Below are positions 44,366-52,316 of a DNA stretch of 64,000 nt, one piece after another; positions within the stretch are counted from its first letter, which is position 1; each line of letters starts with the position of its first letter. A program made the position numbers and the translations under genes. The notes beneath the pieces were generated by a model. The model saw only the letters and a list, made by a program, of their open reading frames with translations. It made no database searches and was not told the origin of the DNA. The DNA is from Neisseria polysaccharea ATCC 43768 (GTDB taxonomy: Bacteria > Pseudomonadota > Gammaproteobacteria > Burkholderiales > Neisseriaceae), in assembly GCA_000176735.1 (NCBI GenBank), contig ADBE01000060.1, positions 1 to 64,000 of the forward strand, written 5' to 3'.

Positions 44366-44800
44366 TTATGGTTTGACCGCTGCATCTTCCAAACGGGTTC
44401 TGAAGTTTTCCAGATTCACACCTGCCGCTTCTGCGCGGCGGATGATTTCGTCAACCGGCATACCTTCTGCCGCTCTGCGGAAGCCCCACAGGAGGGAGCA
44501 GCGCGTACCGGTTCGGCAATAGGCAAGGACGGGATATTCGGCTTGTCCGATGAGTTGTCGGAAGGTTTCGACATCGTGTTTTTGGATGTCGCGGGCGGTA
44601 ACGGGTTGGTGATGAAATCCGGTAACGCCTGCTTGTTCCAGCCACTGTTTGATTTGGGCGAAGTCGGGTTGCGATTCTTCTTCGCGGTCGGGGCGGTTGC
44701 AGATGACGGTTTTGATGCCAAGTTGCGCGATTTGTTCCGCATCGGCTTCCGTCAGTTGTGGGGAAATGTAGAGATGTTCGTCAAGTTTTAGAATCGCCAT
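44366..44800 (-). CDS. DUF442 / TIGR01244-type phosphatase-like protein
   Basis: 144 residues from the ATG at 44800, preceded by AAAGGAAAT. An upstream in-frame ATG at 44839 is part of a DUS (MPSE) and is rejected. The fold is that of dual-specificity phosphatases: KTVICNRPDREEESQP, then the loop CRTGTR at Cys95-Arg100 in YPVLAYCRTGTRCSLLWGF. The spacing is Cys-x4-Arg, as in this family and rhodaneses, one short of the classic Cys-x5-Arg. Related domains are fused to persulfide dioxygenase-like hydrolases in other bacteria (Blh), so a role in sulfide/persulfide metabolism or phosphate hydrolysis are both possible. Confidence 0.8.
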   Translation of the reverse strand: MAILKLDEHLYISPQLTEADAEQIAQLGIKTVICNRPDREEESQPDFAQIKQWLEQAGVTGFHHQPVTARDIQKHDVETFRQLIGQAEYPVLAYCRTGTRCSLLWGFRRAAEGMPVDEIIRRAEAAGVNLENFRTRLEDAAVKP

Positions 44801-44827
44801 TTTATTTCCTTTGCTTTGCGGTTGGTT

Positions 44828-44861
44828 TTCAGACGGCATTTTGTGTGCAATGCCGTCTGAA
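44828..44861. repeat. Outward-facing DUS pair
   Basis: TTCAGACGGCAT (44828-44839) then ATGCCGTCTGAA (44850-44861), between the M61 peptidase gene and the DUF442 gene. It can still form a hairpin and may end the M61 transcript. Confidence 0.75.
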
Positions 44862-44864
44862 AGT

Positions 44865-46613
44865 TTAACCGAACAACCAGTTTTCCAACAGGTTCCGGTC
44901 TGTGATATGTAAAAGTGCAGTATCAGCCTCCGTTGCCTGAACCGTCAAGACGGTTTGACGCAATATGCCGAAACGGAAGAAGTGGATATTGATTTTTGCC
45001 CCGACGGGGTATCGGGTCCATTGTGCGGCAAAGTCGGTGCAGGCATAACCGTCTAAAGCAATGATTTTGTCTTGCGGACACAGTGCCGCAGATTCCGCGC
45101 TGCTGCCGTTAAGGATATGCGTCAGGACGATGTGGTCGGTGTTTTGTTTGAAACGTGCGCCGAAATCGCCTACCGGCGGAAAAGGGCAAATGTGTTCCGC
45201 ATATCCACCGCCGTGTTGTCGGGGAAGTTGTAGGAAGGTCAGTCCCACGCCTGCGGTTGCCAGGCATTCGGCAAGCGGCAAATCTTCGGTACTGTATAAC
45301 GCTTTTTGGAAAAAATCTTCCAAATCCAAGCCGGTTATTTCCTGACAGCGGATTTGCCAGTGTTTTTCCGGAATGCCCGCGCGCGTATCCGCCCACTCCC
45401 GATAGAGTTTGTCCATTACCGTATCGAGAGAATGTCTGCCGCCGCTTTTGTTCCGTATCAGCAAATCAAGGCACAATGCGGCAAGCGCGCCTTTTTGGTA
45501 GTAGCTGACGATGGCGTTGGGGCTGTTTTCATCCGGTTTGTAAAATTTGTTCCACACGGTAAAACTCGATTCCGCCAAGGTCTGCCTCAAACGGCCGCGG
45601 GTTTGTTGTACGCGCGTAATACCTTGTGCCAGCAGGTTTAAATAAGATTCGGGCGAGATGGTGCGGCTGCGTGCCAAAAACAAATCGTCGTAATAGGATG
45701 TAATGCCTTCGAATGCCCATAGTTGTTCGGTATAGTTTTCTTTGTCGAGGTCATAAGGGGCGAACGCGGCAGGTTTGATGGATTTGACGTTCCACGCGTG
45801 AAAATATTCGTGGGAGAAAAGTCCGAGCAATGTGGTGTAGGCATCGTCGGCATCGGTCATCCTGTACGGCGGAAGGCTGTGGCGGTCGGCGAGCAGGGCG
45901 GTGCTGTCGGCGTGTTCCAAACCGCCGTAAATATGGTCGCCGACGTGGAGCAGGAACAAATATTTCTCAAATGGGGCAGGGGAGGAAAACATCGCCAGTT
46001 CTGTTTCGCAGATTTCTTTGATGTCCGAAACCAGCTTGTTGCGGTCGAAATCGGGATATATGCCGCTTAAGGCAATCGTGTGCGGAATGCCTGCCGCCTC
46101 AAAATCTAAAAATTCAATCAAGCCCATCTCCACAGGTCGGTCAATCAATTCGGCATAAGATGCCGTCTGAAAGACAAACCTTCCTGTTTCCGGCAGCGTT
46201 GTGGCAATACGCCATTCGGGTGGAATGCCTGTCAATTCCAAGCGGTGCGGCAGCGTTTCCGTTCCTTCGACTTTCAAAAACAGGCACGATCCGTCAAAAA
46301 AACCGCGTTCTGTCGTCAGGAAAGAACCTCGAACCGACAAATCGAATGCATATACGGTGTAGCAGATTTGCCACTCGCCGCGTATGGAGGCGGCACGCCA
46401 ACAGTTTTTTGCAATTTGGTCGAGTCGGACGGGTATACCGTTGCAGGATGCATCGATAGATGTAATGTGGCGGGAAAAATCCCGAATCAGATAGCTGCCC
46501 GGAACCCAGTTTGGCAGGCTTATTTCTATAGGAAAATCATTATCTTGTGTGAATGTCAGCAGGATGTGCCACTCATGGTCTAGAGGGGAGGGGGCAATTT
46601 CATAATTAATCAT
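44865..46613 (-). CDS. M61 family metallopeptidase with PDZ-like C-terminus
   Basis: 582 residues. M61 enzymes are glycyl aminopeptidase-like zinc peptidases. The N-terminal beta domain starts INYEIAPSPLDHEWHILLTF with PNWVPGSYLIRDFSRHI. The zinc motif is HEYFH at 268-272 in SHEYFHAWNVKSIKP, with the third ligand in QLWAFEGITSYYDDL. A C-terminal PDZ-like domain (about 455-560, GVGLTFLQ to VLTVQATE) completes the usual architecture. No signal peptide, so it is probably cytoplasmic. It is divergent from ccoN over a long AT-rich gap. A DUS is embedded near 46160 and read in frame on the minus strand. Confidence 0.9.
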   Translation of the reverse strand: MINYEIAPSPLDHEWHILLTFTQDNDFPIEISLPNWVPGSYLIRDFSRHITSIDASCNGIPVRLDQIAKNCWRAASIRGEWQICYTVYAFDLSVRGSFLTTERGFFDGSCLFLKVEGTETLPHRLELTGIPPEWRIATTLPETGRFVFQTASYAELIDRPVEMGLIEFLDFEAAGIPHTIALSGIYPDFDRNKLVSDIKEICETELAMFSSPAPFEKYLFLLHVGDHIYGGLEHADSTALLADRHSLPPYRMTDADDAYTTLLGLFSHEYFHAWNVKSIKPAAFAPYDLDKENYTEQLWAFEGITSYYDDLFLARSRTISPESYLNLLAQGITRVQQTRGRLRQTLAESSFTVWNKFYKPDENSPNAIVSYYQKGALAALCLDLLIRNKSGGRHSLDTVMDKLYREWADTRAGIPEKHWQIRCQEITGLDLEDFFQKALYSTEDLPLAECLATAGVGLTFLQLPRQHGGGYAEHICPFPPVGDFGARFKQNTDHIVLTHILNGSSAESAALCPQDKIIALDGYACTDFAAQWTRYPVGAKINIHFFRFGILRQTVLTVQATEADTALLHITDRNLLENWLFG

Positions 46614-46666
46614 GTCTATTAAATATATCGTTAAATATTATTGATAAAATGTCTTTAAAATGCAGC

Positions 46667-46680
46667 TTAATCTACATCAA
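46667..46680 (+). promoter_or_regulatory. FNR-like site upstream of ccoN
   Basis: TTAATCTACATCAA differs at one base from the FNR consensus TTGAT-N4-ATCAA. It lies about 260 bases before the ccoN ATG in a 326-base AT-rich gap that shows no gene. It also contains TATAAT at 46761-46766. The distance to a matching -10 is not clear. FNR control of a high-affinity oxidase would make sense, but in neisseriae ccoNOP is often described as largely constitutive. Confidence 0.45.
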
Positions 46681-46939
46681 TAAAGTGTTACAAAAAAGGA
46701 GGCTTGAAAAACAAAGCAATGTCAAACTGGTTGCAATTTATTATAACAATATGATTTATATATAATAAAAAACAAATTAAGAAATAGGCACTCCGGCGGT
46801 GGGAATGTAATTCCGCTTGGCGTAATAAGGCAGATATGTTAAATTTAGAAAAAATTACGCTTGCCCAAGTTGTACCTTAAGAGGTCGCAAAGGTGGGTAG
46901 GATAAAAAATTTTTATTCCCATAATTCATGGAGACTCTC

Positions 46940-48373
46940 ATGGACACACAAACTTACAACTACAAAGTGGTGCGCCAGTTCGCCATCATGACTGTAGTTT
47001 GGGGTATCGTGGGTATGTTGGTCGGCGTTATCGTAGCTGCCCAACTGTTTGCTCCCGCCCTTGATTTATCGGACATCGGTCCTTGGTTTCACTTCGGTCG
47101 TCTGCGTCCGCTGCACACCAATGCGGTTATTTTCGCATTCGGAGGCTGCGGCCTGATCGGCACATCATACTACGTTGTCCAACGTACTTGTAATACCCGC
47201 CTGTTTGGCGGCTGGCTGCCTGCATTTACCTTTTGGGGCTGGCAGGCGGTAATCGTTGCCGCCGCTGTCAGCTTCCCTATGGGTTGGACTCAAGGTAAAG
47301 AATATGCCGAGCTCGAATGGCCGATCGATATCCTGATTACTTTGGTTTGGGTGGCATACGCCATCGTATTCTTCGGTACGATTGCCAAACGTAAAATCAA
47401 ACATATCTATGTTGCCAACTGGTTCTATGGCGGCTTTATTTTGGCGGTCGCACTTTTGCATATCGTCAATAACATCAGCATCCCGGCAGGTTTGATGAAG
47501 TCGTATCCCGTCTATTCCGGTGCGATTGATGCTATGGTTCAATGGTGGTACGGGCATAACGCCGTGGGCTTCTTCCTGACTGCCGGCTTCTTGGGTATGA
47601 TGTACTATTTCGTACCCAAACAAGCAGGCCGCCCTGTTTATTCCTACCGCTTGTCTGTCGTTCACTTCTGGGCGTTGATTTTCACCTATATGTGGGCGGG
47701 TCCTCACCATCTTCACTACACTGCGCTGCCTGACTGGACGCAATCTTTGGGTATGGTTCTGTCCTTGATTCTGTTCGCACCCTCTTGGGGCGGTATGATT
47801 AACGGCATTATGACCTTGTCCGGCGCGTGGGACAAACTGCGTACTGACCCGATTCTGAAATTCCTGATTGTTTCCCTGTCCTTCTACGGTATGTCTACCT
47901 TTGAAGGTCCGATGATGTCAATTAAAACGGTCAACGCATTGAGCCACTATACAGACTGGACCGTTGCGCACGTTCATGCGGGTGCGTTGGGCTGGGTAGG
48001 CTTCGTAACCATCGGTTCTGTCTATTACATGATTCCCCGCCTCTTCGGCAAAGAACAGATGCACAGCACCAAGCTGGTAGAAGCGCATTTTTGGATTGCG
48101 ACCATCGGCGTGGTACTGTATATCGCCGCGATGTGGATTGCCGGTGTGATGCAGGGTTTGATGTGGGGTTCTTTGAACGATGACGGTACGCTGACCTACT
48201 CGTTTGTCGAATCCGTAAAACGCACTATGCCTTACTATATGATCCGTTTTGCAGGTGGTTTATTGTATCTGAGTGGTATGTGCATTATGGCGTACAACGT
48301 GTACCGCACAGCCATCGGTGGTAAAGCAGTCGATGCTGAAATCCCTGCGGTTCCCCAAACACAGCACCACTAA
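46940..48373 (+). CDS. ccoN: cbb3-type cytochrome c oxidase subunit I
   Basis: 477 residues from the ATG at 46940, chosen because GGAG sits six bases upstream; the ATG at 46928 is part of that ribosome site. CcoN is the heme-copper catalytic subunit with twelve helices that reduces oxygen to water. Expected ligands are seen: [11 protein letters not shown] (heme b His), [15 protein letters not shown] (CuB His and the cbb3 Tyr region), [13 protein letters not shown] (two CuB His) and [18 protein letters not shown] (heme b3 and b His). First gene of ccoNOQP. This is the sole terminal oxidase type known in pathogenic neisseriae. Confidence 0.97.
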   Translation: MDTQTYNYKVVRQFAIMTVVWGIVGMLVGVIVAAQLFAPALDLSDIGPWFHFGRLRPLHTNAVIFAFGGCGLIGTSYYVVQRTCNTRLFGGWLPAFTFWGWQAVIVAAAVSFPMGWTQGKEYAELEWPIDILITLVWVAYAIVFFGTIAKRKIKHIYVANWFYGGFILAVALLHIVNNISIPAGLMKSYPVYSGAIDAMVQWWYGHNAVGFFLTAGFLGMMYYFVPKQAGRPVYSYRLSVVHFWALIFTYMWAGPHHLHYTALPDWTQSLGMVLSLILFAPSWGGMINGIMTLSGAWDKLRTDPILKFLIVSLSFYGMSTFEGPMMSIKTVNALSHYTDWTVAHVHAGALGWVGFVTIGSVYYMIPRLFGKEQMHSTKLVEAHFWIATIGVVLYIAAMWIAGVMQGLMWGSLNDDGTLTYSFVESVKRTMPYYMIRFAGGLLYLSGMCIMAYNVYRTAIGGKAVDAEIPAVPQTQHH

Positions 48374-48399
48374 AATACTAAGGAAGATAGGCTACCAAA

Positions 48400-49011
48400 A
48401 TGAAATTACAACAATTGGCCGAAGAAAAAATCGGCATCCTGATTGTGTTTATCCTGCTTGTAGTCAGTGTCGGTCTGTTGATTGAAGTTGTGCCCTTAGC
48501 CTTTACTAAGGTGGCAACACAGCCGGCGCCGGGCGTGAAGCCTTACAATGCCTTGCAGGTTGCCGGACGCGATATTTACATCCGTGAGGGCTGTTACAAC
48601 TGCCACTCGCAAATGATTCGTCCGTTCCGTGCGGAAACCGAGCGTTACGGTCATTACTCTGTTGCCGGAGAGTCGGTTTACGACCATCCTTTCCAATGGG
48701 GTTCCAAACGTACCGGTCCTGATTTGGCACGTGTGGGTGGTCGCTATTCCGACGAATGGCACCGTATCCACCTGCTGAATCCCCGTGATGTCGTGCCTGA
48801 GTCCAATATGCCGGCATTCCCATGGCTTGCACGCAATAAAGTCGATGTCGATGCAACCGTTGCCAACATGAAGGCTTTGCGTAAAGTAGGTACTCCTTAC
48901 AGTGATGAGGAAATTGCGAAAGCACCTGAGGCTTTGGCAAACAAATCCGAGCTGGATGCTGTAGTCGCCTATCTGCAAGGATTGGGTCTGGCTTTGAAAA
49001 ACGTAAGGTAA
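48400..49011 (+). CDS. ccoO: cbb3-type oxidase subunit II (monoheme cytochrome c)
   Basis: 203 residues. An N-terminal membrane anchor (about residues 12-32, [20 protein letters not shown]) is followed by a periplasmic cytochrome c domain with GCYNCHSQM as the heme c site and a downstream Met ligand in ESNMPAFPW. CcoO passes electrons from CcoP to CcoN. It starts 26 bases after ccoN and ends four bases before ccoQ. Confidence 0.97.
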   Translation: MKLQQLAEEKIGILIVFILLVVSVGLLIEVVPLAFTKVATQPAPGVKPYNALQVAGRDIYIREGCYNCHSQMIRPFRAETERYGHYSVAGESVYDHPFQWGSKRTGPDLARVGGRYSDEWHRIHLLNPRDVVPESNMPAFPWLARNKVDVDATVANMKALRKVGTPYSDEEIAKAPEALANKSELDAVVAYLQGLGLALKNVR

Positions 49012-49015
49012 CATC

Positions 49016-49186
49016 ATGGATATTAACGGTATTCGCGCTCTTTTCACGGTATGGATCTTTATCTGTTTCCTGTTGGTACTCTATATCGTCTTCAACAGGC
49101 GGAATAAGAAAAATTACGATGATGCCGCAAACAGCATTTTTGATGAAAACCAAGATGCGCAAGATAAGAAAAGCGAAAACCGTTAA
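49016..49186 (+). CDS. ccoQ: cbb3-type oxidase small subunit CcoQ
   Basis: 56 residues: MDINGIRALFTVWIFICFLL with one membrane helix (about residues 8-26), then a charged tail (NRRNKKNYDDAANS and acidic end). CcoQ is a small accessory subunit that helps assemble or stabilise the complex. Its place between ccoO and ccoP and its helix-plus-charged-tail form fit. It starts five bases after the ccoO stop. Confidence 0.92.
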   Translation: MDINGIRALFTVWIFICFLLVLYIVFNRRNKKNYDDAANSIFDENQDAQDKKSENR

Positions 49187-49209
49187 TATTGTGATAACGG
49201 AGCAAAACA

Positions 49210-50541
49210 ATGAACACAACATCCCAATTTACCAGTAACTTCTGGAATATATATATTGCAGTTATTGTCTTACTGAGCTTTATCGCTTTGGCTTGGCTGC
49301 TGCTGTCTCAAAATGTTGTCAAACGTCCGAAGAAGGGCGAAGAAGTACAAACTACGGGTCACGAGTGGGACGGCATTGCCGAATACGACAACCCGCTGCC
49401 GCGCTGGTGGTTTTGGCTGTATGTTTTGACATGGCTGTTTGGTATCGGTTATCTGGTTATGTATCCGGGTGTCGGCGACTACAAAGGCCTGCTGAAATGG
49501 ACTAGCCACAACCAATATGAAAAAGAGGTCAAAAAAGCCGATGAGCAATACGGTAAACTGTATGCCAAGTTTGCGGATATGCCGATTGAAAAAGTGGCAA
49601 AAGATCCACAGGCCAAGCAAATCGCCCAAAACCTGTTCAATACCTACTGTATCCAGTGTCACGGCTCTGATGCCAAAGGTTCTAAAGGTTTTCCGAATCT
49701 GACCGACAGCGATTGGTTGTGGGGCGGCGATCCCGATAAAATCCACGAGACCATTGAAAAAGGCCGTGTTGCTACCATGCCTGCATGGGGTCCTGCTTTG
49801 GGTGAGGAAGGCGTAAAAGACGTTGCGCATTATGTGATGTCTCTTTCAAAACCCAAAGGCCAGTATGATGAGGAACGTGCCGCACGCGGACAAGCCTTGT
49901 TCAGCGGTCCGCCTGCCAACTGTTTCACTTGCCACGGCGATAAGGGACAAGGTATCCAAGGTTTGGGTCCGAACCTGACTGATGACGTGTGGTTGTGGGG
50001 CGGTACGCAAAAATCCATTATTGAAACCATTACCAACGGCCGCAGCAGCCAAATGCCTGCGTGGGGACATTTCTTGGATAAAGACAAACTGCATATCATG
50101 ACTGCTTATGTATGGGGTCTTTCCAATAAAGACGGTAAAGCTCCGGTGAAAAAAGCCGAGCCTGCACCGACTCCTGCACCGGCGGCAGAACCCGCAGCAT
50201 CTGCTCCTGCAGAAGCAGTACAAGCCGCTTCTGAAGCCAAACCTGCCGCAGCAGAACCTAAAGCCGAGGAAAAAGCCGCACCTGCTGCCAAAGTGGACGG
50301 CAAACAGGTTTATGAAACCGTTTGTGCCGCCTGCCATGGCAATGCGATTCCGGGGATTCCCCACGTCGGCACGAAAGCCGATTGGGCCGACCGCATCAAA
50401 AAAGGTAAAGACACATTGCACAAACACGCGATCGAAGGTTTCAATACGATGCCCGCAAAAGGCGGTCGCGGCGATTTGAGCGATGATGAGGTCAAAGCTG
50501 CGGTTGACTATATGGTCAACCAGTCTGGCGGTAAGTTCTAA
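49210..50541 (+). CDS. ccoP: cbb3-type oxidase subunit III, tri-heme CcoP
   Basis: 443 residues, longer than the usual diheme CcoP (about 300). Two N-terminal helices (about 12-33 and 64-85) anchor it. Three heme c sites are present: CIQCH at 147-151, CFTCH at 238-242 and CAACH at 372-376. The third domain is linked by an Ala/Pro/Glu-rich stretch (about 312-362). CcoP feeds electrons to the oxidase; in gonococci the third domain also supplies the nitrite reductase AniA. In N. meningitidis the third domain is known to be lost, so its presence is a species marker. It ends at a strong terminator. Confidence 0.97.
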   Translation: MNTTSQFTSNFWNIYIAVIVLLSFIALAWLLLSQNVVKRPKKGEEVQTTGHEWDGIAEYDNPLPRWWFWLYVLTWLFGIGYLVMYPGVGDYKGLLKWTSHNQYEKEVKKADEQYGKLYAKFADMPIEKVAKDPQAKQIAQNLFNTYCIQCHGSDAKGSKGFPNLTDSDWLWGGDPDKIHETIEKGRVATMPAWGPALGEEGVKDVAHYVMSLSKPKGQYDEERAARGQALFSGPPANCFTCHGDKGQGIQGLGPNLTDDVWLWGGTQKSIIETITNGRSSQMPAWGHFLDKDKLHIMTAYVWGLSNKDGKAPVKKAEPAPTPAPAAEPAASAPAEAVQAASEAKPAAAEPKAEEKAAPAAKVDGKQVYETVCAACHGNAIPGIPHVGTKADWADRIKKGKDTLHKHAIEGFNTMPAKGGRGDLSDDEVKAAVDYMVNQSGGKF

Positions 50542-50571
50542 TCTCTGTTTCCCGACTTTGTCAGATCTAGA

Positions 50572-50603
50572 AATCCGGATTCATATCGAATCCGGATTTT
50601 TTA
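50572..50603 (+). terminator. Rho-independent terminator after ccoP
   Basis: AATCCGGATTC (50572-50582) pairs perfectly with GAATCCGGATT (50588-50598), followed by a T-run. A DUS pair (50632-50643 and the imperfect 50662-50673) follows. Confidence 0.9.
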
Positions 50604-50736
50604 TTTTGAATGGAAATCCTGTTTTTGATTTATGCCGTCTGAAAGTGGGGATTTTGATGCTTTCAGACGGTATATGGATTTGTTTCTTCAAAATTGAATC
50701 TTTTTTCATATGTTGCAAAAAATATTGATTTTAGTC

Positions 50737-50765
50737 ATAAAGAATTAGTCTTTATTGTTTATAAT
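50737..50765 (+). promoter_or_regulatory. Promoter -10 with palindrome before the PepSY gene
   Basis: ATAAAGA-ATTAG-TCTTTAT (50737-50755) is a perfect 7-bp inverted repeat that ends five bases before TATAAT (50760-50765). No good -35 hexamer lies 16-18 bases upstream. A repressor or activator site overlapping the -35 region is inferred; iron control is likely for this gene family but the repeat is not a classic Fur box. Confidence 0.5.
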
Positions 50766-50806
50766 CGCGCATCATCACGATAGCCCTAATTTCAAAAGGA
50801 CGATTA

Positions 50807-52216
50807 ATGGATACACAAATCAAAACTGAAGCCGGTCAGCAGAATAACCGGCGTTATCTGACCGTTTGGAGGTGGCATTTTTATGCCGGTTTGCTGGTTA
50901 TGCCCTTTCTTACCCTGCTTGCCGTTACGGGTTTGGGTATGCTGTTGTTTGCCAATATTACCGGCAAGGAGGGTGAGCGGATTCATGTTGTGTCGCAGGC
51001 AACGGTACAACCTCTGTCTGTTCAGGCGGAAGCGGCACGCAGTGCCGTTAATCCGGAGACTTCGTCCGTCGTCCAATATATTGCACCGCGTGCCGATGAT
51101 ATGGTTGCCGTGTTCCGTGTCAACAATGAGGGCAAGGCAACGATGGTTGCGGTCGATCCTTATACGGCACAAGTAGTCAACACCATGCCGCGCAATCAGG
51201 GTTGGTATCACACGATGGATGAAATCCACAGCGATATGATGCTCGGCGCGGCAGGCGATTATCTTTTGGAAACGGCGGCTTCACTGACCATTATTATGGT
51301 TGTCAGCGGCTTGTACCTTTGGTGGGTGAAACGGCGCGGCATCAAGGCGATGCTGCTGCCGCCAAAAGGCAGGGCGCGTTCTTGGTGGCGGAATCTGCAC
51401 GGCGCGTTTGGAACTTGGGTGTCGTTGATTTTACTGTTGTTCTGCCTGTCGGGTATTGCTTGGGCAGGTATTTGGGGCGGCAAGTTCGTGCAGGCTTGGA
51501 GTCAGTTCCCGGCAGGCAAATGGGGTGTCGAACCGAACCCTGTTTCAGTCGTGCCGACCCATGGCGAGGTATTGAACGACGGCAAGGTTAAGGAAGTGCC
51601 GTGGATTTTGGAGCTTACGCCTATGCCTGTTTCAGGGACGACTGTGGGCAAAGACGGCATTAACCCCGACGAGCCGATGACATTGGAAACCGTCGACCGT
51701 TTCGCGCGGGAAATCGGTTTCAAAGGGCGTTATCAGCTGAATTTGCCCAAAGGCGAGGACGGCGTATGGACTTTGTCGCAAGACTCTATGAGTTACGATA
51801 TGATTAGTCCGTTTGCCGACCGTACGGTGCATATCGACCAGTACAGCGGCAAGATTCTTGCCGACATCCGTTTCGACGATTACAACCCGTTCGGTAAATT
51901 CATGGCGGCAAGCATTGCGCTGCATATGGGTACTCTGGGCTGGTGGAGCGTGTTGGCAAACGTCTTGTTCTGCCTTGCCGTGATTTTTATCGGCATCAGC
52001 GGCTGCGTGATGTGGTGGAAACGCCGTCCGTCCGGCGCGGTGGGCATTGTTCCTCCGGCGCAAAAAATCAAACTGCCTGTCTGGTGGGCAATGGCGGTGC
52101 CGCTGCTGCTGATTGCATTGCTTTTCCCGACCGCGTTGCTTGCCATTGCCGTGATTTGGCTGCTGGATACCTTGCTGCTGTCGCGGATTCCTGTTTTGAG
52201 GAGATGGTTTAAATGA
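50807..52216 (+). CDS. PepSY-associated transmembrane protein
   Basis: 469 residues with four main helices (about 20-40, 160-180, 205-225 and 370-390) plus a C-terminal pair. It belongs to the PepSY_TM (PiuB-like) family, often iron-regulated and next to siderophore-uptake genes. Typical segments are RRYLTVWRWHFYAGLLVMPF, TMDEIHSDMMLGAAGDYLLE, WWVKRRGIKAMLLPP, RSWWRNLHGAFGTWVSLIL and ASIALHMGTLGWWSVLANVL, containing several conserved His that could bind heme or metal. Family members have been proposed as ferric-siderophore reductases in the inner membrane. It has its own promoter and a DUS-pair terminator. Confidence 0.85.
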   Translation: MDTQIKTEAGQQNNRRYLTVWRWHFYAGLLVMPFLTLLAVTGLGMLLFANITGKEGERIHVVSQATVQPLSVQAEAARSAVNPETSSVVQYIAPRADDMVAVFRVNNEGKATMVAVDPYTAQVVNTMPRNQGWYHTMDEIHSDMMLGAAGDYLLETAASLTIIMVVSGLYLWWVKRRGIKAMLLPPKGRARSWWRNLHGAFGTWVSLILLLFCLSGIAWAGIWGGKFVQAWSQFPAGKWGVEPNPVSVVPTHGEVLNDGKVKEVPWILELTPMPVSGTTVGKDGINPDEPMTLETVDRFAREIGFKGRYQLNLPKGEDGVWTLSQDSMSYDMISPFADRTVHIDQYSGKILADIRFDDYNPFGKFMAASIALHMGTLGWWSVLANVLFCLAVIFIGISGCVMWWKRRPSGAVGIVPPAQKIKLPVWWAMAVPLLLIALLFPTALLAIAVIWLLDTLLLSRIPVLRRWFK

Positions 52217-52220
52217 CCCG

Positions 52221-52251
52221 ATGCCGTCTGAAGCGTTCAGACGGCATTTTG
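52221..52251 (+). terminator. DUS inverted-pair terminator
   Basis: ATGCCGTCTGAA (52221-52232) and TTCAGACGGCAT (52236-52247), loop of three, then TTTG. Confidence 0.78.
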
Positions 52252-52252
52252 T

Positions 52253-52282
52253 TTGAAGGCGGACGGGGAAAGGCTATATAAT
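52253..52282 (+). promoter_or_regulatory. Putative recC promoter
   Basis: TTGAAG (52253-52258), an 18-base spacer and TATAAT (52277-52282), 35 bases before the recC ATG. Confidence 0.55.
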
Positions 52283-52316
52283 CCCGAATACTTGACCACA
52301 GCTTCTGTTTGAAATC

